Positions 54,033 through 64,000 of a stretch of DNA of 64,000 bases are shown here, piece after piece; the first letter of the stretch is position 1, and each line of letters starts with the position of its first letter. Under the pieces are notes generated by a model, which was not told the DNA's origin, did not search any database, and saw only the letters and a list, made by a program, of their open reading frames with translations. Position numbers and translations under genes: made by a program. The stretch covers positions 446,450,619 through 446,514,618 of the forward strand of contig OZ010786.1 of NCBI GenBank assembly GCA_963932465.1, given 5' to 3'. This stretch comes from Maratus speciosus. Its lineage: Eukaryota; Arthropoda; Arachnida; Araneae; Salticidae.

Positions 54033-57000
54033 TAAGATTCAGTATTTCTCGGACGTTTTTCATCGTTTTAAACTCTCTCTATATATTTCTCTTACGTGGC
54101 GCTAAAATGAGGTCGAATTTATAGCTTGCCGTATGGCAACAACGATAGCGTCAATTCCCAGTGCTTAATTTACGGTCACACGACATGATCCATTCAGCAA
54201 ATCAAAATTTGGAGAGAATATCTTTTTAAAGACAGATTGTTTGATCGATGTATGAATAGTAATGGCATTGGTTCATTTTACGATGACGTGTGCATTCAGA
54301 GAATCAGCTTTCTGATAAGATTGTCTTTTAGGCATAGCAGAAAATGTTTTGTTTACATTTCATTAGCGTCAGCGGCAGTTTTTTAAAGAGTTTTAAATGA
54401 ATTTAAACCGTGCTGTGTGAAATGTATTAAAGCGAATAGTTATAAGCGAAAAAATACACTTTTATTTGCATTTTCAACGAAGTTTTCCATTACTCTTTTA
54501 TACATTAAAAATAAATTCCATATGTTAAAATGATTTATGGTGATATTCATTTTGAGTTGCAATTCACGGGGGTTGGCGAGCGTTTGCCAGCAGAGGACTT
54601 AGCCCTCTAGTGATTATGTACTTGTTTTATTTGTCTATCCTACCGTCTGTCCACGCTGTAATTTGCATGAAAATACTTGAATTGCTACGAAATGGAATTC
54701 ATTGAAATTTATTATACCATTCTCGTAAAACTAGTGTACACTGAAAAACAGACAGTTTTTCTTCTTCGAAAATACAATATAACCACGAAGGACGTATACA
54801 ATAACCTATTCCGATTTACCCATTCCTCCGAAAAACGCTCTTCACCTTTACAAATCAATATATATTCAATATTTTAAAAAACAATAAATAAAATCGAAAG
54901 TTTTTTGCAGCCCTGATTTTTGGAATTCATTCTGAATAGATTTTATAGTGTAATAATCAATTTTCTCAAACAGGAATATCGTTTTTTAGGATTCTATGAA
55001 TTCTCAATTAAAATTTCTAAGCTGCGTAATTGAATTTTTTCATGCAAGAGTACCATATTAAATTTAATGTTAGTGGAAATGGTGTCGATTTATCATGTTT
55101 GTTGAACATAAAAATGATTACTTGAGACTTGATAGCATCTCAAACACCTATATCCCGGATGGAGAAAACTAATTAATACACTATAAAAACGACTCGGAAA
55201 AGTTTTTCAAAATCCGCTGCGGCTAAAGAAACTTTCTTATCAAAAATATTTCTTTAAATATCGAACATATATTGATTTTTGATGAAATGGTTATATTGTA
55301 TTCTGAAGTTAATGAATAATTAGTAACTAGGAAAAGTTATTGTATATTTCTGTTCGTGGTTATATCGTATTTTCTTAGATTGAAAATATATCTGTCTTCT
55401 TTTACAGTATACATTTAATAAAAAAAATATAATAACTACGTGAATAAATAAGTAAACAATATAGCAATGTGCAGAAATAAAAATATTGGCAGTAATCTTC
55501 TAAAATGCAATGAAATGCAATGAATCCCCTAAAATGCAATATGAATCGCATTCAATGAGGCAGTTTTTTGAAAATTCTCGTATACATAGTTGTCATTCTC
55601 CTAATTTTTTGAAAACCAGTAAACTCTTAGAAAAATGTTCTTTATATTTAAATATATGAATTGTTGGATTGTATAAATCATTTATCAATCATGTTTTTCG
55701 CATAAAAAATGGTATTAAAAAGAATCGGAAGGTTGCAACTATGCGCATGCAAAAATAAATAAATAAATAAATGAATAAATGAATAAATAAAATAAAATAA
55801 TAAATAAATAAAATAAAACAATAAATAAATAAAATAAAATAATAAATAAATAAAATAAAATAATAAATAAATAAAATAAAAGAATTCCATAAAATAAGTC
55901 TATCATTTACTGGATAGGGAAAAAAAGAAATGGATTTCAACTTTTCTACACATCTACTTCTAGTAGGATGGGGCTAATGATGACAGAAGTAAGTAGCTAT
56001 AATGAAAAGAAGGGCAAAAGGACCCACTTCTTTCAAAATTTCTTCATACAGCTATAACAGTGTCAATCCAAATCACAGTTAATAATCTTTTATATTACTT
56101 ACAAGTAAGCTACATAATTATTTTTCTTTGTGGAATAATTCAGAGTAAAAATGTGTAAAAGCATTTACACCGCCTTACAGTGTAAGAAAAGCTCTGCTAT
56201 ATTATAGCTATTAGGTCAATCTGCATTTCAATAAAATAATGTTGAGAGTGGAATATTAAATTTTTTTAGAAATTATAAACTTCCAAAGCCTCTTAGTCGA
56301 TTAGCCTCTGTTAATAACTATTATCTTTATCGTTATCATTATATTTAAAAATATAGGTATGATAAGACATTTTACGTATTTATTATGAACACGGTTACTC
56401 GTCTGAAGATAAGTGAAAATTTCCCCTACATCAAAGAATTTTATACAGACAGGAAAAATGAAATCGGTATTACACAAAACTTGTAAGTGTATTATAACAT
56501 TTATAAGGGATTTTTTATTCTTTAAGTGCTAATGCACGGAAACATTTGAAGCGATAAAAATTGTCTGCCACTCGCCAGTTTTCCAAGCATTTCAATGGTT
56601 GTTCGGAAAAAGACTTTTTTCCTCATTCAACACATTGCTTGTTTTCCAAGCATTTAATTGGCTGTTTCGTATGACATTGCACTGTTCTCAAACAAGCGAC
56701 AAAATTGCTCCGGCAATAAAAAGTTGCTTTCTTTTCAAGCAATTTTTTTAAAGCCATAGTTTGACATTGATTCGCCCGAAATTAGTTGAAACTCCGACGC
56801 CTCGTGTAATAGCACTTTTATTTACAGCTTGTAAATCAATCTATAGTAATATGGACAAACGCGCCCGTGCGTAACGCTGACGCCATTTTGAGGTTGGCAA
56901 CGCCAAAAGATTGATTTTTGCTTTTATTGCGCTTTCTTAATTTTTTAAGCATCGTACATTTTCAAGTTTGACACCGTTGAATAGGGAAACATGAATTTTC

Positions 57001-58211
57001 AAAAGCAATTTGTTTGAAAACTGTATCGAAATTTACCCTTTGTTTATGGTTTTTTTAAATATGTTTCAAGAATGATTTTTTTAATTAACTCTATGGCGTG
57101 CAGATGTCTGCAGAAAGATAAAATGGTTTGAACTAAAAATAATGTAGATAGTTCAGCATTTGATTCCGTCTTATATTTCACGATAGTATCGCTTTTTATA
57201 AATTTTAAATCTTTATTTGAATGCTGCATAATTGATATTGTTCATATAAAATCAATTTTGGAATTGTTAGTGGACAATCTAAAAAAATATATATATATTA
57301 AATTTAAAAAATTTATAATATTAAAATTCTCAGTTAAAAAATTGTTTTCATGCAAATTTTGTGATACGGGAAATCCGGGTTGGATTTTCTAGTAAATACA
57401 GAAGGTACACAAATGTCCATGTGAAAATAAATATTAAACTTTACGTCACGTATTTGAAATAACTGCTGTAATAACTGTCTGCTATCTTCTCATATCTAAT
57501 TTTTTATATACAGTAATTTTAACCATTGTATATGAAATATAGATGTAAAGATTTCTGACATGTTTCCTTTATCCATTTTATTATTAAAACTTTCTGTCGT
57601 TGTTGGGTAACAAAACGAAAATTTCCTGTAAATTAACGAATTTATCACCGAAAAGAGTCTCGGGAAACTAAATCGATTACCGGGTTTCGAAATGTCTTTT
57701 AATATCTCCTGTTGGAATGTCTGATTCTTTTTCGAACGTGATGCGATATAAATGTGTTTTACGAAACAACCAGGAAATGTCTCCATTAATAGCACAAATC
57801 ATCAGATTGATGATGGTGGTGTGACTAAATGTCTTTCATTTGTATGTCGTGGCAATAGATATTCACTGAAGCGTTTATAAAATATTTTTATTCATAGAAT
57901 CGGAAACATATGGATTTTAAGATGTTTTTCTATAAAATACGGTTTTCGGTTATACTATAGATAATGGTGAAAAATTTCGTAATAATTAAATTTATTTCAT
58001 ATTTACTGATTTATATTTTTTTGGCTTCATTTAGTGATAATTAAATGCTAATGTAAACTATACAACTATAGATAGTCGGTACTTTAAAAATTTTGCCACC
58101 ACAGTCCATATATAAGAAAGCAGTAGTAGACTTTTCCAGGTGGTAGTGATATAAACAAGGTGTAGATTATGTTGTTGATACTGTTCATATTTTATTGAAT
58201 CTGGATTTTCT
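54033..58211. other. 4-kb stretch with no recognised gene
   Basis: I found no conserved coding sequence, tRNA gene or paired transposon ends. Open frames are short and unlike known proteins. The only clear patterns are the AAATA minisatellite at 55757-55880 and a small direct repeat 'ttttccaagcattt' at about 56579 and 56643. Host exons too short or diverged to see by eye cannot be excluded. Confidence 0.45.
55757..55880. repeat. AAATA-rich minisatellite
   Basis: The run repeats a unit of about 30 bases made of aaataaat and aaataaaataat. Its minus strand gives an open frame rich in Phe, Ile, Leu and Tyr, which is only a by-product of the repeat. Confidence 0.85.
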
Positions 58212-58215
58212 TTAA

Positions 58216-59025
58216 CCCATTTATGCCTGAATTTTTGTTTTCTTAAATTTGTTTAAAATCCCTTTAAAATGCTGCAAAATGAACTGGAAAATAAGAAAAA
58301 AAATTACGCTAAACTTTTTTTGCATTTATTTAATAAAATGTAAACTTAATAAATATGAGAATATGTATAATATTAACAATAGCCATTATATGTTTTGTCC
58401 AAATTTACATAAAATAAGCTTTTAAATTGTATATAATATACTATAATTAGTACTTTTATGAACTACTAAAAATGTATATATTTATTTCTTTACAGAGACT
58501 AATAACATTATAAGTATTATTAATAATAAACTAAGAATAATTGTATTTGAGGCTTAAAAACAATTTATTTCATGATCATCTAGTAAAAAACGTTACATAA
58601 ATAACTGCCCACTAAATGTCTAAAAAAATATGTGCTCATTCGGGCCTAGCTCCATATATTTTGTATGTTACAAAAATGCATAAAAAATAGTCTTTAATCT
58701 ACAATTTTACAGAAAAAAAATACTTATTTCAAAGAAATCTAGAGTTAAGATTACGACTTATTTATGTGGATCCTTGATATAAAAAATACAAATAAACTTA
58801 CTTTTTACATTTTCTCATCTTGAAAAATGAAAAATCCATAAACACCGAAAAAAGCCTTCATTTAAGCAAATAAATATCCATCTTATGCTGTCATCTCTCG
58901 GGAACAAATACAGACATTTATAGATAATTATTTCATACAATTTTCATGCTATAAAAAAGCAGAAAATTATTCAAATTTATTAAAATTCGAAGGGTCCCAA
59001 AAGTGGGCCGCAAGGCATAAATGGG
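58216..59025. mobile_element. TTAA-type MITE with 13-bp ends
   Basis: It starts cccatttatgcc after TTAA (58212-58215) and ends ggcataaatggg before tata. The 12-13-bp ends are exact inverses. The right flank has TATA in place of TTAA, so one side may be mutated. No gene inside. Confidence 0.6.
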
Positions 59026-59525
59026 TATATGCAAGGTTTGGTTAATTTGAAGTTTGGATATTTCGAATAATTTGTGTATTTCCTTTTAAATGTAAGGGGA
59101 AAACTTTACGCCCACGCACGTGCGTTCACACGCTCACATATACCCCCCTCTCTCTCTCTTTCTTTTTGTGTTCTTGTGTGAGCGCATACGTGAGCGCTCC
59201 AATAGTTTTTTTTCATATTGTGTTTTCTGATAACTGCTATTATTTAGGATGCATATAACTACTCTTCTTTTATACAGTTCTTCATAAATCATGAATATGC
59301 CGCATATGTCTTTGTGTAATATGTTCTACTTTCTTTCTTAATTAAACTTTTTTAAAATAAATGAGATGGCTATTACTTTTATACTATTACTAGACATTAG
59401 ACACTATTGTTCTTTAGCATCAAAAGTTGATATTTCGACTTTAACAGGCATTGCCACATGGAGTACGTCTCCCTTGTCTGTATCGTTACTACAAACAGTC
59501 CGTGTTCTGCAGTGCGTTAAGAAAT
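59026..59525. other. stretch without a recognised gene
   Basis: Contains a GC-richer patch at about 59108-59200 with a CT run and an imperfect inverted repeat of gtgagcg-type words. No gene was seen. Confidence 0.4.
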
Positions 59526-59527
59526 TA

Positions 59528-60803
59528 CATGGTGACTACTAAGTACTGTTGCAAATATTCAGTCATTTTATTTTACAAATATAAAATAGAAAATGATAAC
59601 TACACTAATTCGATGAACATCAGAGATGAAAGTTTACCGGGAAATAATTTTACTCTAACTGACAGCCATCTTTATGGATTACCAAAGATAATCTCTTATG
59701 CCATGGTCCGACTGCGGCACGATTCATTTTAAGAGGTAATATGTACCATTCACGTAATATGGAAGCTTTGAGAGAGTCCAAACTTCTGTGTTTGTTGCTA
59801 TTTACTTTAGCCTCTAAAATCTCCCAGATGCAATAATCTACAGAATTTAAATCCAGCGAAGAAGGTAGCCAATCTTCTTGCATGATAAATTTCGGACAAT
59901 TTACAGAGAGCCAACCCTGTGTTGATTTAGCTCGGTGCGAAGGTATAAAATCTTGCTGAAATCCAATTCTTTTTGGGATACAACCTGTCAGCATGTGGCA
60001 ATAAATATGTAGCCAATATGTCCTGTTTGTAATATTCGCCTTGATTTTTATCCCTTTATCGATGAACTTCAAAGGCAATTTTCCATTGTTTGACACTGCA
60101 GACCAAACCATAACAGAATTCTTGTTCTGAAAGCATTTAACAGTTCGAAAGGTTTCAGGTATATCCTCGAGAGTTGCTGAATATACGACATCATTTTTAG
60201 CATTATAACACTGCTCGGTGCAAAATAGCTTCCCATCAGAAAATATTACTCTGTTAACACTTTTCCTACCATGCGCTTCATCAATTTCTTCATTCTTTGT
60301 AATCTTTTTATTCTTTGTGCAGCAGTCAAACCTTGAATTTTTCTTTTGCGATAAAGGCAATAACACAGATCTTGATTTACAATAACTTAAATAGTTGTTC
60401 TGCGACTCACGTTCTCCTCTGCAGCCATTTTATTTGCAGAACGTTGTTTTGATGCGCTCTATTGTGCGAACTGAGCGTGGACGACAAGACCTAGATCGAT
60501 CTTTACATAGCTATTAGTATCCAATAATCGATTTATAGTTCTATATATAAATGTTCCATTAAAACCAACGCATTTTAATTGCTTAAAGATTTTACCTGCG
60601 GAAAATCTGCGATCAAGCAGCTGTTTAATCATCGTTCTTTTGGCTTCCCTCTTTAAAATAATTTTAAATATTTGCTTTATAACAAAATTCGTCTGAACTA
60701 ATAGAAGATTGCCAAATGCTAAAATAGAGAAATAAATTATTTTACAAAACGATTAAAAGTAATTTGTATTTTTTTAGTGTCCCAGTATTTAGCAGCCACC
60801 CTG
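59528..60803 (-). mobile_element. mariner element, DD37D spacing
   Basis: The right end inverted reads cagggtggctgctaaatact and the left end reads catggtgactactaagtact, with TA on both sides. The 1,276-bp length is that of a full mariner. The gene is on the minus strand. The ends differ by several changes, in line with an old insertion. Confidence 0.85.
59650..60720 (-). pseudogene. mariner-like DD37D transposase
   Basis: The amino part is broken: 'KREAKRTMIKQLLDRRFSAG' and 'RSCRPRSVRTIERIKTT' give the helix-turn-helix and linker, with stops between them. From 60366 to 59650 a single 238-residue frame covers the catalytic domain. It has 'RVIFSDGKLF' (first Asp), 'SVMVWSAVSNNGKLPL', 'GFQQDFIPSHRAKSTQGW' (second Asp) and 'SLDLNSVDYCIWEIL' (third Asp). 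I count 37 residues between the second and third Asp. The end 'VIHKDGCQLE' is the family's usual close. Catalytic residues are intact, but 'QQDGAPAH' reads QQDFIPSH. This spacing is typical of the maT group; I infer kinship from motif and spacing. Confidence 0.85.
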
Positions 60804-60805
60804 TA

Positions 60806-61140
60806 TAAGACAACTAACGAATGGGCGCACTTCTGAAGAAGAAGAAACAATATGGAAATTTTTAGCGTGTGTATTTAAAATTGATCGTTGAACGTTTTAT
60901 GTTATAATTGCTTCATTAAAGATTAAGTTACATTTTATTAAAATCTTCTATTTTTTTTAAAAAAACGTAAATAAAGTGACTGTTAAGAAATTATAAGACC
61001 ACCTGAGGAAATCAGCATATTGTATGTCACATAAGAATCATTATAAAACGAACGCGTTTGTATATCGTGACAGTATTCCTAAGAAGCAAAGGTGCAGGTT
61101 TAGATAGTGCTATTTACGATATATTTGAAGATGCAGCGGG
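60806..61140. other. short stretch without a recognised gene
   Basis: No coding sequence or inverted ends were seen between the mariner and the copied fragment at 61141. Confidence 0.4.
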
Positions 61141-61325
61141 GTTTCTGAAAGCATTTAACAGTTCGAAAGGTTTCAGGTATATCCTCGAGAGTTGCTGAAT
61201 ATACGATATCATTTTTAGCATTATAACACTGCTCGGTGCAAAATAGCTTCCTATCAGAAAATATTATTCTGTCATCACTTTTCCTACCATGCGCTTCATC
61301 AATTTCTTCCTTCTTTGTAATCTTT
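61141..61325 (-). repeat. 185-bp copy of mariner transposase sequence
   Basis: This segment matches 60125-60310 in direct orientation with only a handful of changes, beginning tctgaaagcatttaacagtt and ending tctttgtaatctttt. It is a piece of the DD37D transposase region, cut at both sides. Its right edge joins directly to the stem-loop that opens the satellite unit at 61326. Confidence 0.9.
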
Positions 61326-62453
61326 TAGGTAGCTTTCTTTACAAAAAGCTACCTATTGCAGCCGTTCGGAGGAAAGCGATTTCAAAAAATTTTGGTATAT
61401 TTTCATCGATCATGACCCCCAGATCCCGAAACCACCCTCCGTTCAAAATTTATATATATATATATATATATATCTGACATATGTCACACTGTAACTCTCG
61501 CATTTATGAACCGATTTGGATGTACTTCGGTGTGTACATAGTACATACCAATGTCTCGACCGAGTTCGTTGGCCAGCTTCATCCGCCATTTTGTTTCAAA
61601 ATGGCGGCCATTTAAAAATTTTTAAAAAATTTAAAATTTGAAATGTGGTACCAAAAAAATGAAAATGGAAAAATATTTTTTTCTTTTGTATTTGACCTTT
61701 ATACAAAGACTCCGTAGCAGTTTTTGTTTCGTCTATATCTTAAAAAATGGCTGAGTTATAGCATTTTGAATTTCTAGAGAAGCTGACATTTTGAAACGTC
61801 CTGAATTTTGTCACGCGATAAAAGGCGTATTTATGAACCGATTTGGTTGTAACTTCGTTTATACATAGTACAGACCAATGTCTCGAACGAGTTCGTTGGC
61901 CAGCTTCATCCGAGATCTTGTTTAAAAATGGCGGTCATTTAAAATTTTAAGAAAGATTTATATTTGAAATGTGGTACCAAAAAATTTAAAATTGAAAAAA
62001 TATTTTTTTCTTATGTGTTTGACCTCGATAAAAAGATTCGGGAGCAGTGTTTGTTTCGTCTATATCTTAAAAAATGGCTGAGTTATAGCATTTTGAATTT
62101 CTAGCGTGGCTGACATTTTGAAACGTCCTGATTTTTGCCACGTGATAACAGACGTATTTATGAACCGATTTGGATGTACCTTGGTGTGTACATAGTACAT
62201 ACAAATAATTCAACCGAGTTCGTTGGCCAGCTTCATTCGCCATCTTGTTTCAAAATGGCGGCCATTTAAAAAAATTAAAAAAAATTAAATTTAAAATGAG
62301 ATACCAAAAAATTGGAAAATGAAAAAGATTTTTTTTTTGTATGTGTTTGATCTTAATACAAAGATTCCGGAACAGGTTTTGTTTCGTCTACATCTAAAAA
62401 AAGTCCTTCCGGCCAGTGCCGGGAGGAAGAGGTAGCTTTCATTTTCCTTATTA
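61326..62453 (+). repeat. higher-order satellite unit 1
   Basis: It opens with a stem-loop: aggtagcttt and aaagctacct form a perfect 10-bp stem with an 8-base loop (61326-61353). Then come attgcagccgttcggagga, an AT microsatellite (about 61450-61472) and three sub-repeats with starts near 61501, 61828 and 62155 (327 bp). The unit closes with a GC-rich hairpin, ccttccggc and gccgggagg, at about 62402-62425 and a second gaggtagctttc. Each sub-repeat carries a cgccattttgtttc/aaaatggcg inverted pair. Confidence 0.9.
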
Positions 62454-64000
62454 GGTAGCTTTCTTTACAAAAAGCTACCTATTGCAGCCGTTCGGAGGAA
62501 AGCGATTTCAAAAAATTTTGGTATATTTTCATCGATCATGACCCCCAGACACCGAAACCACCCTCCATTCAAAATTGATATATATATATATATATATATC
62601 TGACCTATGTCACACTGTAACTCTCGTATTTATGAACCGATTTGGATGTAATTCGGTGTGTACATAGTACATACCAATGTCTCGACCGAGTTCGTTGGCC
62701 AGCTTCATCCACCATTTTGTTTCAAAATGGCGGCCATTTAAAAATTTTAAAAAAATTTAAAATTTAAAATGTAGTACCAAAAAATTGAAAATGGAAAAAT
62801 ATTTTTTTCTTATGTATTTGACCTTTATACAAAGACTCCGTAGCAGGTTTTGTTTTGTCTATATCTTAAAAAATGGCTGAGTTATAGCATTTTGAATTTC
62901 TAGCGAAGCTGACATTTTGAAACGTCTTGAATTTTGTCACGCGATAAAAGGCGTATTTATCAACCGATTTGGATGTAACTTCGTTTATACATAGTACAGA
63001 CCAATGTCTCGACCGAGTTCGTTGGCCAGCTTCATCCGCCATTTTGTTTAAAAATGGCGGCCATTTAAAAATTTAAGAAAAATTTAAATTTGAAATGTGG
63101 TACCAAAAAATTGAAAATTGAAAAAATATTTTTTTCTTATGTGTTTGACCTCGGTAAAAAGATTCGGGAGCAGTTTTTGTTTCGTCTATATCTTAAAAAA
63201 TGGCTGAGTTATAGCCTTTTGAATTTCTAACGTGGCTGACATTTTGAAACGCCATGATTTTTGTCACGCGATAACAGGCGTATTTATGAACCGATTTGAA
63301 CGTAACTTGGTCTGTACATAGTACATACCAATGTTTCGACCGAGTTTGTTGTCCAGCTTCATTCGCCATCTTGTTTCAAAAGGGTTGCCATTTTTTAAAA
63401 AAATGTATTTTAAAATTTAAAATGAGGTATTAAAAAATTGGAAAATGAAAAATTTTTTTTTATGTGTTTGGCCTTGATTCAAAGATTCTGGAGCCGTTTT
63501 TGTTTCTGAAAATTTGTTCTTTTGTTTATATCTTAAAAAGTGGTTGAATTATAGCACTTTGAATTTCTATCATGGCTAACACTTTGAAACGATCATGTAT
63601 TTGTCTCGCGATACCACACGTTTTCGCCTATTTCGATGGAAGAAGGCATGTGGATAGTATACATCAATATCTCGACCAAGTTCGCTGGCCAGCTTCATCA
63701 GCCATCTTGTTTCAAAATGGCGGCCACTAAATTAATTTATATATATTTAAAGTGAGGTGCAAAAAAATTAGAAATTGAAAAAGGTTTCTTTCTTAAGTAT
63801 TTGACCTTGATATAAGGATTCAGGAGCATTTTTTGTTTGTCTTTATCTTAAAAATGGCTCAAATATAGCAGTTTCAATTTCTGAAGTGGGTGACATTTTG
63901 AAAAATCTAATTTTTTGCCTACGACAGCACTCGTATGTATCAACCGATTCCGATGTGAGTGAGCATGTGCACAGCAATTACTAAGGTCTCGACCAAGTTC
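62454..64000 (+). repeat. higher-order satellite unit 2 (runs off the window)
   Basis: It starts with the same stem-loop (62454-62481) and head, then sub-repeats with starts near 62627, 62955, 63281, 63628 and 63934. Unit 2 therefore has at least five sub-repeats where unit 1 has three. The later ones are more diverged. The closing hairpin is not reached before the window ends. Confidence 0.9.

Noticed and set aside
55678..55940. Two minus-strand open frames rich in FIYLLFYFI repeats, like a membrane protein
   Set aside because: They are the translation of an AAATA minisatellite and have no other coding support.
59528..60803. A domesticated transposase gene, because of the 238-residue open frame
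   Set aside because: The amino half is broken by stops, the TIRs and TA flanks remain, and nothing suggests selection on the frame.
61326..62453. CRISPR-like array because of regular repeats and hairpins
   Set aside because: The repeats are 327 bp, AT-rich, without short spacers, and in an evidently eukaryotic transposon-rich setting.

Overview
The window is AT-rich animal DNA with no intact host gene that I can support. Its mix of Tc1/mariner, pogo, piggyBac-like, hAT and BEL/Pao elements fits an arthropod genome. I suspect a chelicerate such as a spider, but that is an inference from element content only. Every recognisable protein in the window is a transposase or reverse transcriptase, and all are broken by stops, frameshifts or lost catalytic residues.

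Layout. 1-9.7 kb: a possible LINE tail, a dead Tc1 element (1119-2479), a TTAA-flanked MITE (3945-4239), a TA-flanked MITE (5298-5473), a 2-kb non-autonomous element with GGGGAGACT ends (5601-7574) carrying a nested TTAA MITE, and a decayed LINE reverse transcriptase (8150-9700). 9.8-17.3 kb: a unit of a 327-bp satellite family, split by a mariner-like element with DD41D spacing and long inverted repeats (10002-11870), followed by a 5'-truncated BEL/Pao retrotransposon (12755-about 17250). 18-27.7 kb: several TTAA-flanked MITEs, a decaying 356-bp tandem repeat, a second GGGGAGACT element (24483-26856) with a pogo-like element nested in it, and a hAT MITE with a perfect 8-bp target duplication (27153-27716). 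28-33 kb: a 1.63-kb palindrome made of two Tc1 5' halves facing each other around a MITE core (28162-29794), then Tc1 fragments and a promoter-like stretch. 33-43.4 kb: a 656-bp element with 60-bp inverted ends, a tandem duplication that breaks inside a MITE, a fold-back with tRNA-like arms (37191-37431), a near-complete DD36E Tc1-like element (39088-40294), a mariner-derived palindrome (40981-41527) and a perfect AT-cored palindrome (43293-43365). 43.7-48.4 kb: three elements almost end to end, including one with about 320-bp inverted repeats and the second 2-kb GGGGAGACT copy. 49.4-54 kb: tandem segmental duplications, a pogo-like element (51828-52893) and a second fold-back with tRNA-like arms that hosts a nested MITE. 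54-59 kb: mostly featureless AT-rich DNA. 59.5-64 kb: a mariner with DD37D spacing, a 185-bp copy of part of its transposase, and a higher-order array of the same satellite family seen at 12 kb.

The main theme is inverted duplication. At least four loci are fold-back structures in which the 5' part of a transposon, or a tRNA-like sequence, is mirrored around a short core. In one, the mirror point falls at a small inverted repeat inside a MITE that also occurs in ordinary form elsewhere in the window. This suggests template switching at MITE hairpins as the origin. The second theme is the hierarchical satellite, whose roughly 327-bp sub-unit carries an inverted pair of AAATGGCGG (YY1/Pho-like) motifs and whose larger unit begins with a clean stem-loop.

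End positions of TIR elements were read from inverted ends and flanking TA, TTAA or 8-bp duplications. Boundaries of decayed pseudogenes and of the LTR are approximate.
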